A stretch of 64,000 bases of DNA, from contig NC_039366.1 of NCBI RefSeq assembly GCF_003573695.1, positions 164,934,339-164,998,338 of the forward strand, read 5' to 3'. The stretch's first letter is position 1; each line of letters opens with the position of its first letter. Of this stretch, positions 46,494 to 58,636 are shown one piece after another. Source of the DNA: Papaver somniferum (taxonomy: Eukaryota > Streptophyta > Magnoliopsida > Ranunculales > Papaveraceae). The notes beneath the pieces are model-generated. The model searched no databases. It worked only from the letters and a program-made list of their open reading frames with translations, and had not been told where the DNA came from. The position numbers and the translations under genes are program-made.

Positions 46494-48924
46494 TGTTAGA
46501 GCATTGCTCGGTCGAACTCGCATGCGTTGCTATCTCAAGCATGTTTGTCAATGTTAGTGATCAAAACTATAAGTCTTGATTTCTAGTCTACTATAGCTAA
46601 GTCTAAGACTAGGATAGAAAGTGTAGTTGAGCTCAAGGACTTCATGGCGATTCATCATACAAGTAGAAGAACTACTCAAGGAACCGGTGGAACTTCTCGA
46701 CAAAAAGGTATGTGAAGACTTGAACTTATCTGTCACTCAAAAGTCTATCTACTCTATCTCCTACTTCATGAACAGAAAGTCGTATGTTATATATATAGAC
46801 TTATATTATACACATTTGGTATTTCGATCTGAGTATACCTCGCCTATCTATATCTCAAAATATGTGTTGGTAAGATTTTCGCTTCGACCAAGTTTATCTT
46901 TACCTAGTGACGAAAGTCATGATATGTTTCAATCACTTTGAAAATTGCTTTGACGAGAAATGGTGTAACAACTAAATAACGTCCTCTAAGAATGTTTCAA
47001 TGATTGGAATGAGAGTTTAGATTACATAACCAATGATGGACATAAGCATTGTTGTGCAAACGCATTTATGTATAAGTCATATTCCTTGAACCAAAGTTTT
47101 CGAACTTTGTTGATCAAGAGAACCGGAAGAATGGCAAGTTCCAAGTCCACGAACTGCCGAAGTTCTCAAACCCGATAATTTCTGCTGGAGTCGAAAAACT
47201 ACTTGCGTGAGCTAAGTCTGCGAGCTCATTCCGTGAACCCAGTCTGCGAACCGGCGAAGTTCTCATACCGATAATTTCTGTCGGAGTTTGTAAACTCTGT
47301 CCGTTGTCTTAAGTCCGCGAACCTAGTCTGCAAACTTGAGAAGGTTATATATCTGAAGATGATTTCTGAACTTAAAAAGACTAAGGAATGCAGTTTGCAA
47401 ACCGTGGCTATAAAAGTTCATGTACCGATTCAAGTGATTCAAATCATCTTTGCTTCAATTGTGTCTTGTGTAGTTACATAAGATTTCCTTGCAATTGAAC
47501 AACTCTATAAATAGTTCATTTGAGTCATTTGAACTAGTTTTGGTGAAGAAGAACATGGTTGATATGAAATGCTCATATGCCTAACCTTTTGGTTAACTAT
47601 TATTGAACCAACAATGTACACGTTTGGATACGGTTAACAAACCTAGAAGCGTGCAGTTCATTTGTGTATAACAAGCTAAGTTTTCGATATAACAGTTGAG
47701 AAATATTAGCTTGAATCTAAATCAGGTTTTCATCTAACGGTGAATATTGATTGCTTTGTTACCAAGGCAAAACCCTGATTTGAAAGACTATATAAAGGAG
47801 ACATCTAGTATTGTGCAAAACTAATCCCCACACCTTACGTGTGATACTAGTTTGCGTACTAGAGTTGGTTCTCCTTTAACCTTTGGTTTTCTTCTTCTAA
47901 AACCAGGTTAACGACTTAAAGATTTCATTGGGATTGTGAAGCCAGACCGATACTACTTTTATCGTAGTTGTGTGATCTGATCTTGCATCTTCTATCGTAC
48001 GAGTACAATCAGATTGATTGGCTTGAGATTTGATATCTCCGATAGGCAATATAAAAAGTAATCACAACATCTTCGTATCATTGTTTGTGATTCCAAACAT
48101 CTTGTTTCGCTACCATACGATTAAGATTGTTGTGAGGTGATTGATTAATCTAGGCTGTTCTTCGGGAATATAAGACCGGATTACAATTGGTTCCTGTTCA
48201 CCTTGATTATTATCAAAAGACATAACAAAAACTTTAGGGTTTTTCTGTGGGAGACAGATTGATCCTTTGATAGACTTATCTGTGTGAGACAGATTTGTTT
48301 ATTGTCAAAGTCTGCGATTTTGGGTCGTAGCAACTCTTAGTTGTGGGTGAGATCAACTAAGGAAATCAAGTGCGCAGTATCCTGCTGGAATCAGAGGCGT
48401 AGGTAGTACAACTGTACCTTGGATCAGTGGGAGACTGATTGGGGTTCAACTACAGTCCAGTCCGAAGTTAGCTTGGAGTAGGCTAGTGTCTGTAGCGGCT
48501 TAATACAGTGTGTGTTCAATCTGGACTAGGTCCCGGGGTTTTTCTGCATTTCGGTTTCCTCGTTAACGAAATTTCTGGTGTCTGTGTTATTTCAATTTCC
48601 GCATTATATTGTTATATCTTTATAATTGAAATAATACAGGTTGTGCGTTAGATCAATCAATTGGAGAATCCGACCTAACAGTTGTTGATCGATATTGATT
48701 GACACTTGGATATTGGTATTTGGTACCATCCAAGTTATTCCTTCTATTTGATTAGTACTCGCAGTTTCTGTTTGAGGAAATCAAATCAAGAGAGAGACAT
48801 AAACTCGTTGATGTACTTTTAATTGATTGAGTCTTGTTGATTCTGTTAAAAGTATATTCGAGTTTGTCCATGCATATTGCTAAGAGAAATATTGGGTGGT
48901 GTTGTTAGACCCCCGCTTTTTTAA
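46494..48924 (+). repeat. Array LTR2 (chimeric)
   Basis: The first 0.15 kb carries LTR4-type variants (TATAGCTAAGTCTAAGAC, CTCAAGGACTTC). From about 46766 on it carries LTR1-type variants (CTTCATGAACAG, GATCTGAGTATACC, GGTAAGATTTTC, AACAACTAAATAACG). It ends TTTTTTAA like LTR1. The PBS follows at 48926-48937. Confidence 0.85.
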
Positions 48925-48925
48925 T

Positions 48926-48937
48926 TGGTATCAGAGC
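48926..48937 (+). promoter_or_regulatory. PBS for initiator tRNA-Met, unit 2
   Basis: Intact TGGTATCAGAGC 1 bp behind LTR2. Confidence 0.9.
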
Positions 48938-48989
48938 AGGCAAACACGTTTAAGACCTTACAAGTCTGTGTTTGTAGCGATCTGACTCT

Positions 48990-49958
48990 ATGGATGATAA
49001 GTACACCTCTGATAACGCAACGCCAGTTCAGAGCTACTCACTTGAGTCTCAAAGGGCTGAAACTTCTGAGAAAAACTCAAAGACTTGTCCACTGACTGAA
49101 TCTACTTTCTACTGGAAAAAATCTCTTGAGGAACATTGGATGATCTTTCTGATGTAGTGATTCAGAAGAAGGACAAAGTGTTGATGAGGAAGTCTCTCAA
49201 TATATCAAGATGTTTGATCGTGCCTTGAAAGAAAAGAAGTCAACAACCTGATTGAGTAAATACATGAGTACTCTTTTCAAGAAAACAGAAAGTTAAGAAA
49301 ACTCTTTGAAGGATATGATGGTGGATATAAACTCTTACAATCTATCGTTAAAGATCGTGAAGAAGATGTACGTACAAAAAAATCTGAATGTGATAATCTT
49401 TTTCGAAATCTCTTCATATTGAAATAAAGACTTCCAGAAACTGAAGCAAGATATGACTCTCAACAAAAGAATTTTAGCGACAAAGAGCGCAGTCTTCTCG
49501 CCAAAGAAAAATCCTTGGAGACTGAGCTTGCAGCTGCTCTTAACAAAGTAAAATCACTGGAAGAGAATCTGAGTAGATTCAATTCAAGATCTACAAAATT
49601 GTCTTCTATGCTTGGAGCATGTAAAGAACACCGTGATACACGTGGTCTGGGCTATAAAGGAATAGACGCTCCAAAAACTAGTAAGATCAACTTTGTTAAA
49701 GCTAGTGATGATTCTCCATGTGAAAAAACTTTGGCAGCTTGCAATGGTCCCAAAAACAAGAATTCTACTCCTTCTAAATCTGCTCAAAAGAGAATGGTTA
49801 AAAATAATTCCTTTAACTGCTATTACTGCGGGAATAAAGGACATTCTGAGAAAAGATGTCGTTATCGGTTGAGGAATGAAAAGCTTCACAACATTCTTAC
49901 TTGGATGTCTAAAGAAGTCATGAAACCGGTTTCACACATAGTGGAAAAGGCATTTTAA
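48990..49958 (+). pseudogene. Unit 2 gag-like gene
   Basis: Same gene as in unit 1. Near 49135-49155 it has lost bases in an AACAATTGG and a GATTGTAG context, giving frameshifts, and it keeps the ancestral TGA and TAA. The C-terminal 147 codons (49515-49958) with the complete CYYCGNKGHSEKRC knuckle are open. One Ala-to-Thr change (SAPSK to STPSK) separates it from unit 1 and is shared with unit 3. Confidence 0.7.
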
Positions 49959-52572
49959 ACACTCAAGGAAAGCACTGTGATAAGTCCTTTCTTAATTGTA
50001 TGTTCAAAAAAAAAAATGCCTACAATGGAAGAAGGAAGAGTGGCGAAAGGGTGACTGACCCTGCAAGAAGAAAAAGGCATATGAGAAAGAAAGAAAAGTT
50101 GAGTTCCTATCTCGCCCTGAAGAAAGATGCAAATCCAAGACTTCCGCTCCAGACTTCTTACATATCAACAATCGAGTCTCAGATCTAAAAATCAGTGTAA
50201 ACAGACTCAAACGGAGCATCAAGAAAACATGAAAAACAGTTGACTCAGGTACTTCTAACCTTTGATAAAACTCCTTCAGCTATGACTAGTAATATCTTTT
50301 TGAATATCCTTGATAAAGGAAGAGGAGGAGTGAATATTGATAAGCAAGATGCTAAACTTAGTACACCATGACTGCATAAGGTTGCATCATTCTTTTAACA
50401 AAGAGGGATGCTCTTTGTTCTCAAGATGCTCATCTTGAGAAAACTAGCAGGAGTGTATTAAGTTGTTGCTTAAAGTTTTTTTCTTCATCCCTTCACCTAG
50501 TGTTTTCCACTTGATAACACTCTCTTGTATCTCTTTGGTTCTTTCTTCTTTGGCATCACATGTGTTTTGACCGAAGCACACGTACCGGACCCACACGAAC
50601 TCCATGGTTCGTAGGGTTTTTGGAATACCTTATAAATATTGGGTTCCATAAGGTCAGAAGATTCTATTGAATTTTTGTGCACAATGGAAGGGAGGAACAA
50701 GATTGTTGAAGTCGAGACGGGCAAAACCAGTGAGTTGATTGATGTCTCCATATCATGCTTTCATGCAGTTGATCATGAAAACAACCTACCAGTTCAGATG
50801 TCTTCACAACTGGTAGGAAATCTTCTTCAAGACTTTGAAGTAGTACGAGAACATCTTGGGATTGCAACAAGAAATCTTGTTTTTCTGAAAGATGAACTAA
50901 AGAAGGCAACTGATGAACTCGCCCATATTCGATCTCTAGTTGCTGACAAGCTTAGTTTCTTTGGTTATTAAAAACTGAGTGTTGTTTATTGTTGCCTAGT
51001 ATGTATTCTTTTTGGTTTAGTTGAAAGAATAACTAGTGCTTGAATAGCAATGATTGTGAGTACACATAGATATTATTTTTCATCTTCTTGTGTTATTTTT
51101 TAGGTTTATTGGTTTTGAATTCTAAGAATATTTGGAGGATGATGTTTTTGCAGTATTAATCTTTATGATTTTTATATTGCAACTTGTTATGGGATGTGTA
51201 TGTTTGCGTCCGTGAACTTGAAGGTCCATACTTTGTTAAAAGTAAAGTCGTTCGTGTTCGGTATTCACGTACTGGTAAAAGGATGAATGGACTTTTGACA
51301 AATACAAAAGTTAAGCCTATATTGTCAATTATGTTGATGGAAGATAGGTTAAAATCTTTTGTTTTCAAGGATTATGTCTATTATTGTCGTTATGCAAATA
51401 ATGATTGAAGATAGAATGAATCCTTGTATTCCGCAATATTGATCATCCCTGATCCATATTCGTATGTTTACTGTGAGGCTCCGTAATGTGTCTTACGTTG
51501 AGCACGATACAACCAAGTTGATTATTTTTTATTAGCTTTGTTGGTTGTTCCGTAAGGTACTTTATGTTGAGCATTTTGAACTAAATTAATCATCTTGTTT
51601 GGTTATTTAGTTATTGCTCCGTAAGTTTTCTTATGTCGAGCAAAACAATTGACAATTAAATTTATTACTTTGTAATTAGTTTGGTTGTTATTCCAATTAG
51701 ATTAATTATGGTATCTCTTGTGATTATTTTCTTGTCTCCGTAAGTTTACTTATGTTGAGCACAATCAATTAAGTTGACCACTTTTGTGTTTAATTTGATT
51801 GCGTATTCCAATTAAATTAATCATGGGTTTACTTATGATTAATTTGATTGAGTTTTTGGATATAAAAATCATTTCTATGTTTTTGGTGTCCAATAAAATC
51901 CTTCTTTTCTTTTGAAATTAAGGTCGCTTGTTGTTCTTTCGGGAATGACATCAAATGGGGGAGAGTTCTTTTGAACTTGTGCTTAATGGTCATATCTCGA
52001 GGGGTGTGTGGCTGTGGAATTTTAGAGGGGTTATCTTGTATCTTTAAACTCCTTGATGAATGTTATTAGCTTCGGCTATATGATTGCATCTAAATAAGAT
52101 GATGTGTGTTCTTTCTTTTTAGTCATGAAATGTCTCTTACGGAAATTTCATTATGATCCCGTTCTTGTACCTTTGCCAATTTTATTGACAAAAAGGGGGA
52201 GAATTAATATGTAGTTCACACTACAAATACATATGGTCTTCGGGTCATTATGTAAGGGGGAGTGGTTTCCATGTGAGATGGAGGTATTGACTAAGGGGGA
52301 GTGATACATATCACCATAGTATTATTGTTGAACTTGTGATACAATTGAACTTTGATGTATACCAATGATCGAGACCGATGCTTTCTCATTGTTAAAGCTA
52401 CGGATCTTCAACAACGGTGATGCTAAACTTACAACCTTTGGGATCATTGGAGTACTTGGAAGTGACGAAGATTTCGAGGAATGTTGAAGATTAGACATGT
52501 GGAATAGTACCTACTTAAGTTTCTTTTCTTTTTTGTATTCCATATGTATTGATAGTTTTGTCACTAAAATTG
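49959..52572 (+). other. Unit 2 remaining interior
   Basis: Collinear with 43850-46479, apart from the small ORF inside it. The four-fold CCGTAA motif cluster recurs at about 51480-51762. No further gene is seen. Single-base deletions relative to unit 1 are frequent. Confidence 0.55.
50684..50971 (+). CDS. Unit 2 small ORF of unknown function
   Basis: It matches the 90-codon frame at 44581. A one-base loss near 50949 replaces the stop, so it ends LSFFGY five codons later. Upstream, the missing GT of TGTGTGCAC opens the frame further 5', but ATG 50684 is the equivalent start. Confidence 0.35.
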   Translation: MEGRNKIVEVETGKTSELIDVSISCFHAVDHENNLPVQMSSQLVGNLLQDFEVVREHLGIATRNLVFLKDELKKATDELAHIRSLVADKLSFFGY

Positions 52573-52585
52573 AAAAGGAGGAGAT

Positions 52586-54993
52586 TGTTAGAGCATTGCT
52601 CGGTCGAACTCGCATGCGTTGCTATCTCAAGCATGTTTGTCAATGTTAGTGATCAAAACTATAAGTCTTGATTTCTAGTCTACTATAGCTAAGTCTAAGA
52701 CTAGGATAGAAAGTGTAGTTGAGCTCAAGGACTTCATGGCGATTCATCATACAAGTAGAAGAACTACTCAAGGAACCGGTGGAACTTCTCGACAAAAAGG
52801 TATGTGAAGACTTGAACTTATCTGTCACTCAAAAGTCTATCTACTCTATCTCCTACTTCTTGAACAGAAAGTCGTATGTTATATATAGACTTAGATACAC
52901 ATTTGGTATTTCGATCGAGTATACCTCGCCTATCTATATCTCAAATATGTGTTGGTAAGCTTTTCGCTTCGACCAAGTTTATCTTTACCTAGTGACGAAA
53001 GTCATGATATGTTTCAATCATTTGAAAATTGCTTTGACGAGAAATGGTGTAACAACTATAACGTCCTCTAAGAATGTTTCAATGATTGGAATGAGAGTTT
53101 AGATTACATAACCAATGATGGACATAAGCATTGTTGTGAAACATTTATGTATAAGTATTCCTTGAACCAAAGTTTTCGAACTTTGTTGATCAAGAGAACC
53201 GGAAGAATGGCAAGTTCCAAGTCCACGAACTGCCGAAGTTCTCAAACCCGATAATTTCTGCTGGAGTCGAAAAACTACTTGCGTGAGCTAAGTCTGCGAG
53301 CTCATTCCGTGAACCCAGTCTGCGAACCGGCGAAGTTCTCATACCGATAATTTCTGTCGGAGTTTGTAAACTCTGTCCGTTGTCTTAAGTCCGCGAACCT
53401 AGTCTGCAAACTTGAGAAGGTTATATATCTGAAGATGATTTCTGAACTTAAAAAACTAAGGAATGCAGTTTGCAAACCGTGGCTATAAAAGTTCATGTAC
53501 CGATTCAAGTGATTCAAATCATCTTTGCTTCAATTGTGTCTTGTGTAGTTACATAAGATTTCCTTGCAATTGAACAACTCTATAATAGTTCATTTGAGTC
53601 ATTTGAACTAGTTTGGTGAAGAAGAACATGGTTGATATGAAATGCTCATATGCCTAACCTTTTGGTTAACTATTATTGAACCAACAATGTACACGTTTGG
53701 ATACGGTTAACAAACCTAGAAGCGTGCAGTTCATTTGTGTATAACAAGCTAAGTTTTCGATATAACGTTGAGAAATATTAGCTTGAATCTAAATCAGGTT
53801 TTCATCTAACGGTGAATATTGATTGCTTTGTTACCAAGGCAAAACCCTGATTTGAAAGACTATATAAAGGAGACATCTAGTATTGTGCAAAACTAATCCC
53901 CACACCTTACGTGTGATACTAGTTTGCGTACTAGAGTTGGTTCTCCTTTAACCTTTGGTTTTCTTCTTCTAAAACCAGGTTAACGACTTAAAGATTCATT
54001 GGGATTGTGAAGCCAGACCGATACTACTTTTATCGTAGTTGTGTGATCTGATCTTGCATCTTCTATCGTACGAGTACAATCAGATTGATTGGATTGAGAT
54101 TTGATATCTCCGATAGGCAATATAAAAAGTAATCACAAACATCTTCGTATCATTGTTTGTGATTCCAAACATCTTGTTTCGCTACCATACGATTAAGATT
54201 GTTGTGAGGTGATTGATTAATCTAGGCTGTTCTTCGGGAATATAAGACCGGATTAACAATTGGTTCCTGTTCACCTTGATTATTATCAAAAGACATAACA
54301 AAAACTTTAGGGTTTTTCTGTGGGAGACAGATTGATCCTTTGATAGACTTATCTGTGTGAGACAGATTTGTTTATTGTCAAAGTCTGCGATTTTGGGTCG
54401 TAGCAACTCTTAGTTGTGGGTGAGATCAACTAAGGAATCAAGTGCGCAGTATCCTGCTGGAATCAGAGGCGTAGGTAGTACAACTGTACCTTGGATCAGT
54501 GGGAGACTGATTGGGGTTCAACTACAGTCCAGTCCGAAGTTAGCTTGGAGTAGGCTAGTGTCTGTAGCGGCTTAATACAGTGTGTGTTCAATCTGGACTA
54601 GGTCCCGGGGTTTTTCTGCATTTCGGTTTCCTCGTTAACGAAATTTCTGGTGTCTGTGTTATTTCAATTTCCGCATTATATTGTTTATCTTTATAATTGA
54701 AATAATACAGGTTGTGCGTTAGATCAATCAATTGGAGAATCCGACCTAACAGTTGTTGATTATTGATTGACACTTGGATATTGGTATTTGGTACCATCCA
54801 AGTTATTCCTTCTATTTTGATTAGTACTCGCAGTTTCTGTTTGAGGAAATCAAATCAAGAGAGAGACATAAACTCGTTGATGTACTTTTAATTGATTGAG
54901 TCTTGTTGATTCTGTTAAAAGTATATTCGAGTTTGTCCATGCATATTGCTAAGAGAAATATTGGGTGGTGTTGTTAGACCCCCGCTTTTTTAA
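52586..54993 (+). repeat. Array LTR3 (chimeric)
   Basis: LTR4-type variants persist to about 53160 (CTTCTTGAACAG, GACTTAGA, GGTAAGCTTTTC, CAATCATTTGA). From about 53200 on it is LTR1-type (AGAACCGGAAGAATGG, GTCCACGAACTGCC). It ends TTTTTAA. It is 25-30 bp shorter than the others through scattered small deletions. Confidence 0.85.
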
Positions 54994-54994
54994 T

Positions 54995-55004
54995 TGGTAT
55001 CAGC
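54995..55004 (+). promoter_or_regulatory. Damaged PBS, unit 3
   Basis: TGGTATCAGC instead of TGGTATCAGAGC: two bases are missing relative to units 1 and 2. Confidence 0.75.
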
Positions 55005-55056
55005 AGGCAAACACGTTTAAGACCTTACAAGTCTGTGTTTGTAGCGATCTGACTCT

Positions 55057-55934
55057 ATGGATGATAAGTACACCTCTGATAACGCAACGCCAGTTCAGAG
55101 CTACTCACTGAGTCTCAAAGGGCTGAAACTTCTGAGAAAAACTCAAAGACTTGTCCACTGACTGAATCTACTTTCTACTGGAAAAAATCTCTTGAGGAAC
55201 AATTGGATGATCTTTCTGATGTAGTGATTCAGAAGAAGGACAAAGTGTTGATGAGGAAGTCTCTCAATATATCAAGATGTTTGATCGTGCCTTGAAAGAA
55301 AAGAAGTCAACAACCTGATTGAGTAAATACATGGTACTCTTTTCAAGAAAACAGAAAGTTAAGAAAACTCTTTAAGGATATGATGGTGGATATAAACTCT
55401 TACAATCTATCGTTAAAGATCGTGAAGAAGATGTACGCACAAAAAAATCTGAATGTGATAATCTTTTTCGAAATCTCTTCATATTGAATAAAGACTTCCA
55501 GAAACTGAAGCAAGATATGACTCTCAACAAAAGAATTTTAGCGACAAAGAGCGCAGTCTTCTCGCCAAAGAAAAATCCTTGGAGACTGAGCTTGCAGCTG
55601 CTCTTAACAAAGTAAAATCACTGGAAGAGAATCTGAGTAGATTCAATTCAGATCTACAAAATTGTCTTCTATGCTTGGAGCATGTAAAGAACACCGTGAT
55701 ACACGTGGTCTGGGCTATAAAGGAATAGACGCTCCAAAAACTAGTAAGATCAACTTTGTTAAAGCTAGTGATGATTCTCCATGTGAAAAAACTTTGGCAG
55801 CTTGCAATGGTCCCAAAAACAAGAATTCTACTCCTTCTAAATCTGCTCAAAAGAGAATGGTTAAAAATAATTCCTTTAACTGCTATTACTGCGGGAATAA
55901 AGGACATTCTGAGAAAGATGTCGTTATCGGTTGA
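55057..55934 (+). pseudogene. Unit 3 gag-like gene
   Basis: Same gene as units 1 and 2, with more frameshifts: losses near 55110, 55221, 55335, 55373, 55489 and 55650. A one-base loss within GAGAAAAGATG (about 55915) interrupts the knuckle after KGHSEK, so the last Cys is out of frame. The ancestral TGA is retained. Confidence 0.65.
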
Positions 55935-58623
55935 GGAATGAAAAGCTTCACAACATTCTTACTTGGATGTCTAAAGAAGTCATGAAACCGGTTTCACACA
56001 TAGTGGAAAAGGCATTTTAAACACTCAAGGAAAGCACTGTGATAAGTCCTTTCTTAATTGTATGTTCAAAACAAAAAATGCCTACAATGGAAGAAGGAAG
56101 AGTGGCGAAAGGGTGACTGACCCTGCAAGAAGAAAAAGGCATATGAGAAAGAAAGAAAATTGAGTTCCTTATCTCGCCCTGAAGAAAGATGCAAATCCAA
56201 GACTTCCGCTCCAGACTTCTTACATATCAACAATCGAGTCTCAGATCTAAAAATCAGTGTAAACAGACTCAAACGGAGCATCAAGAAAACATGAAAACAG
56301 TTGACTCAGGTACTTCTAACCTTTGATAAAACTCCTTCAGCTATGACTAGTAATCTTTTTGAATATCCTTGATAAAGGAAGAGGAGGAGTGAATATTGAT
56401 AGCAAGATGCTATCTTAGTACACCATGACTGCATAAGGTTGCATCATTCTTTTAACAAAGAGGGATGCTCTTTGTTCTCAAGATGCTCATCTTGAGAAAA
56501 CTAGCAGGAGTGTATTAAGTTGTTGCTTAAAGTTTTTTTTCTTCATCCCTTCACCTAGTGTTTTCCACTTGACAACACTCTCTTGTATCTCTTTGGTTCT
56601 TTCTTTCTTTGGCATCACATGTGTTTTGACCGTAAGCACACGTACCGGACCCACACGAACTCCATGGTTCGTAGTTTTTGGAATACCTTATAAATATTGG
56701 GTTCCATAAGGTCAGAAGATTCTATTGAATTTTTGTGTGCACAATGGAAGGGAGGAACAAGATTGTTGAAGTCGAGACGGGCAAAACCAGTGAGTTGATT
56801 GATGTCTCCATATCATGCTTTCATGCAGTTGATCATGAAAACAACCTACCAGTTCAGATGTCTTCACAACTGGTAGGAAATCTTCTTCAAGACTTTGAAG
56901 TAGTACGAGAACATCTTGGGATTGCAACAAGAAATCTTGTTTTTCTGAAAGATGAACTAAAGAAGGCAACTGATGAACTCGCCCATATTCGATCTCTAGT
57001 TGCTGACAAGGCTTAGTTTTTTGGTTATTAAAAACTGAGTGTTGTTTATTGTTGCCTAGTATGTATTCTTTTTGGTTTAGTTGAAAGAATAACTAGTGCT
57101 TGAATAGCAATGATTGTGACTACACATAGATATTATTTTCATCTTCTTGTGTTATTTTTTAGGTTTATTGGTTTTGAATTCTAAAATATTTGGAGGATGA
57201 TGTTTTTGCAGTATTAATCTTTATGATTTTTATATTGCAACTTGTTATGGGATATGTATGTTTGCGTCCGTGAACTTGAAGGTCCCATACTTTGTTAAAA
57301 GTAAAGTCGTTCGTGTTCGGTATTCACGTACTGGTAAAAGGATGAATGGACTTTTGACAAATACAAAAGTTAAGCCTATATTGTCAATTATGTTGATGGA
57401 AGATAGGTTAAAATCTTTTGTTTTCAAGGATTATGTCTATTATTGTCGTTATGCAAATAATGATTGAAGATAGAATGAATCCTTGTGCATTCCGCAGTAT
57501 TGATCATCCCTGATCCATATTCGTATGTTTACTGTGAGGCTCCGTAATGTGTCTTACGTTGAGCACGATACAACCAAGTTGATTATTTTTTATTAGCTTT
57601 GTTGGTTGTTCCGTAAGGTACTTTATGTTGAGCATTTTGAACTAAATTAATCATCTTGTTTGGTTATTTAGTTATTGCTCCGTAAGTTTTCTTATGTCGA
57701 GCAAAACAATTGACAATTAAATTGATTACTTTTGTAATTAGTTTGGTTGTTATTCCAATTAGATTAATTATGGTTCTCTTGTGATTATTTTTTGTCTCCG
57801 TAGTTTTCTTATGTTGAGCACAATCAATTAAGTTGACACTTTTGTGTTTATTTGATTGCGTATTCCATTAAATTAATCATGGGTTTACTTATGATTAATT
57901 TGATTGAGTTTTTGGATATAAAAAATCATTCTATGATTTTTGGTGTCCAATAAAATCCTTCTTTTCTTTTGAAATTAAGGTCGCTCTTGTTGTTCTTTCG
58001 GGAATGACATCAAATGGGGGAGAGTTCTTTTGAACTTGTGCTTAATGGTCATATCTCGAGGGGTGTGTGGCTGTGGAATTTTAGAGGGGTTATCTTGTAT
58101 CTTTAAACTCCTTGATGAATGTATTAGCTTCGGCTATATGATTGCATCTAAATAATGATGTGTGTTCTTTCTTTTTAGTCATGAAATGTCTCTTACGGAA
58201 ATTTCATTATGATCCCGTTCTTGTACCTTTGCCAATTTTATTGACAAAAAGGGGGAGAATTAATATGTAGTTCACACTACAAATACATATGGTCTTCGGG
58301 TCATTATGTAAGGGGGAGTGGTTTCCATGTGAGATGGGTATTGACTAAGGGGGAGTGATACATATCACCATAGTATTATTGTTGAAGTTGTGATACAATT
58401 GAACTTTGATGTGTATACCAATGATCGAGACCGATGCTTTCTCATTGTTAAGCTACGGATCTTCAACAACGGTGATGCTAAACTTACAACCTTTGGGATC
58501 ATTGGAGTACTTGGAAGTGACGAAGATTTCGAGGAATGTTGAAGATTAGACATGTGGAATACTACTTAAGTTTCTTTATCTTTTTTGTATTCCATATGTA
58601 TTGATAGTTTTGTCACTAAAATT
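55935..58623 (+). other. Unit 3 remaining interior
   Basis: Collinear with 43850-46479, apart from the small ORF inside it. The CCGTAA motif cluster recurs at about 57540-57820, with one motif altered (CCGTAGTTTTC). No further gene is seen. Confidence 0.55.
56744..57016 (+). CDS. Unit 3 small ORF of unknown function (90 codons)
   Basis: ATG 56744 to TAG 57014-57016. The protein is the same as in unit 1 except for the last codon (ADKA instead of ADKT). It is intact although the unit around it has many indels. Confidence 0.4.
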   Translation: MEGRNKIVEVETGKTSELIDVSISCFHAVDHENNLPVQMSSQLVGNLLQDFEVVREHLGIATRNLVFLKDELKKATDELAHIRSLVADKA

Positions 58624-58636
58624 GAAAAGGGGAGAT

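Noticed and set aside
46494..58636. Array dismissed entirely as an assembly duplication
   Set aside because: The inner LTRs are hybrids with different switch points and share variants with the outer LTRs in blocks. A simple repeated copy of one segment would not produce that. The artefact remains possible for the small indels only.
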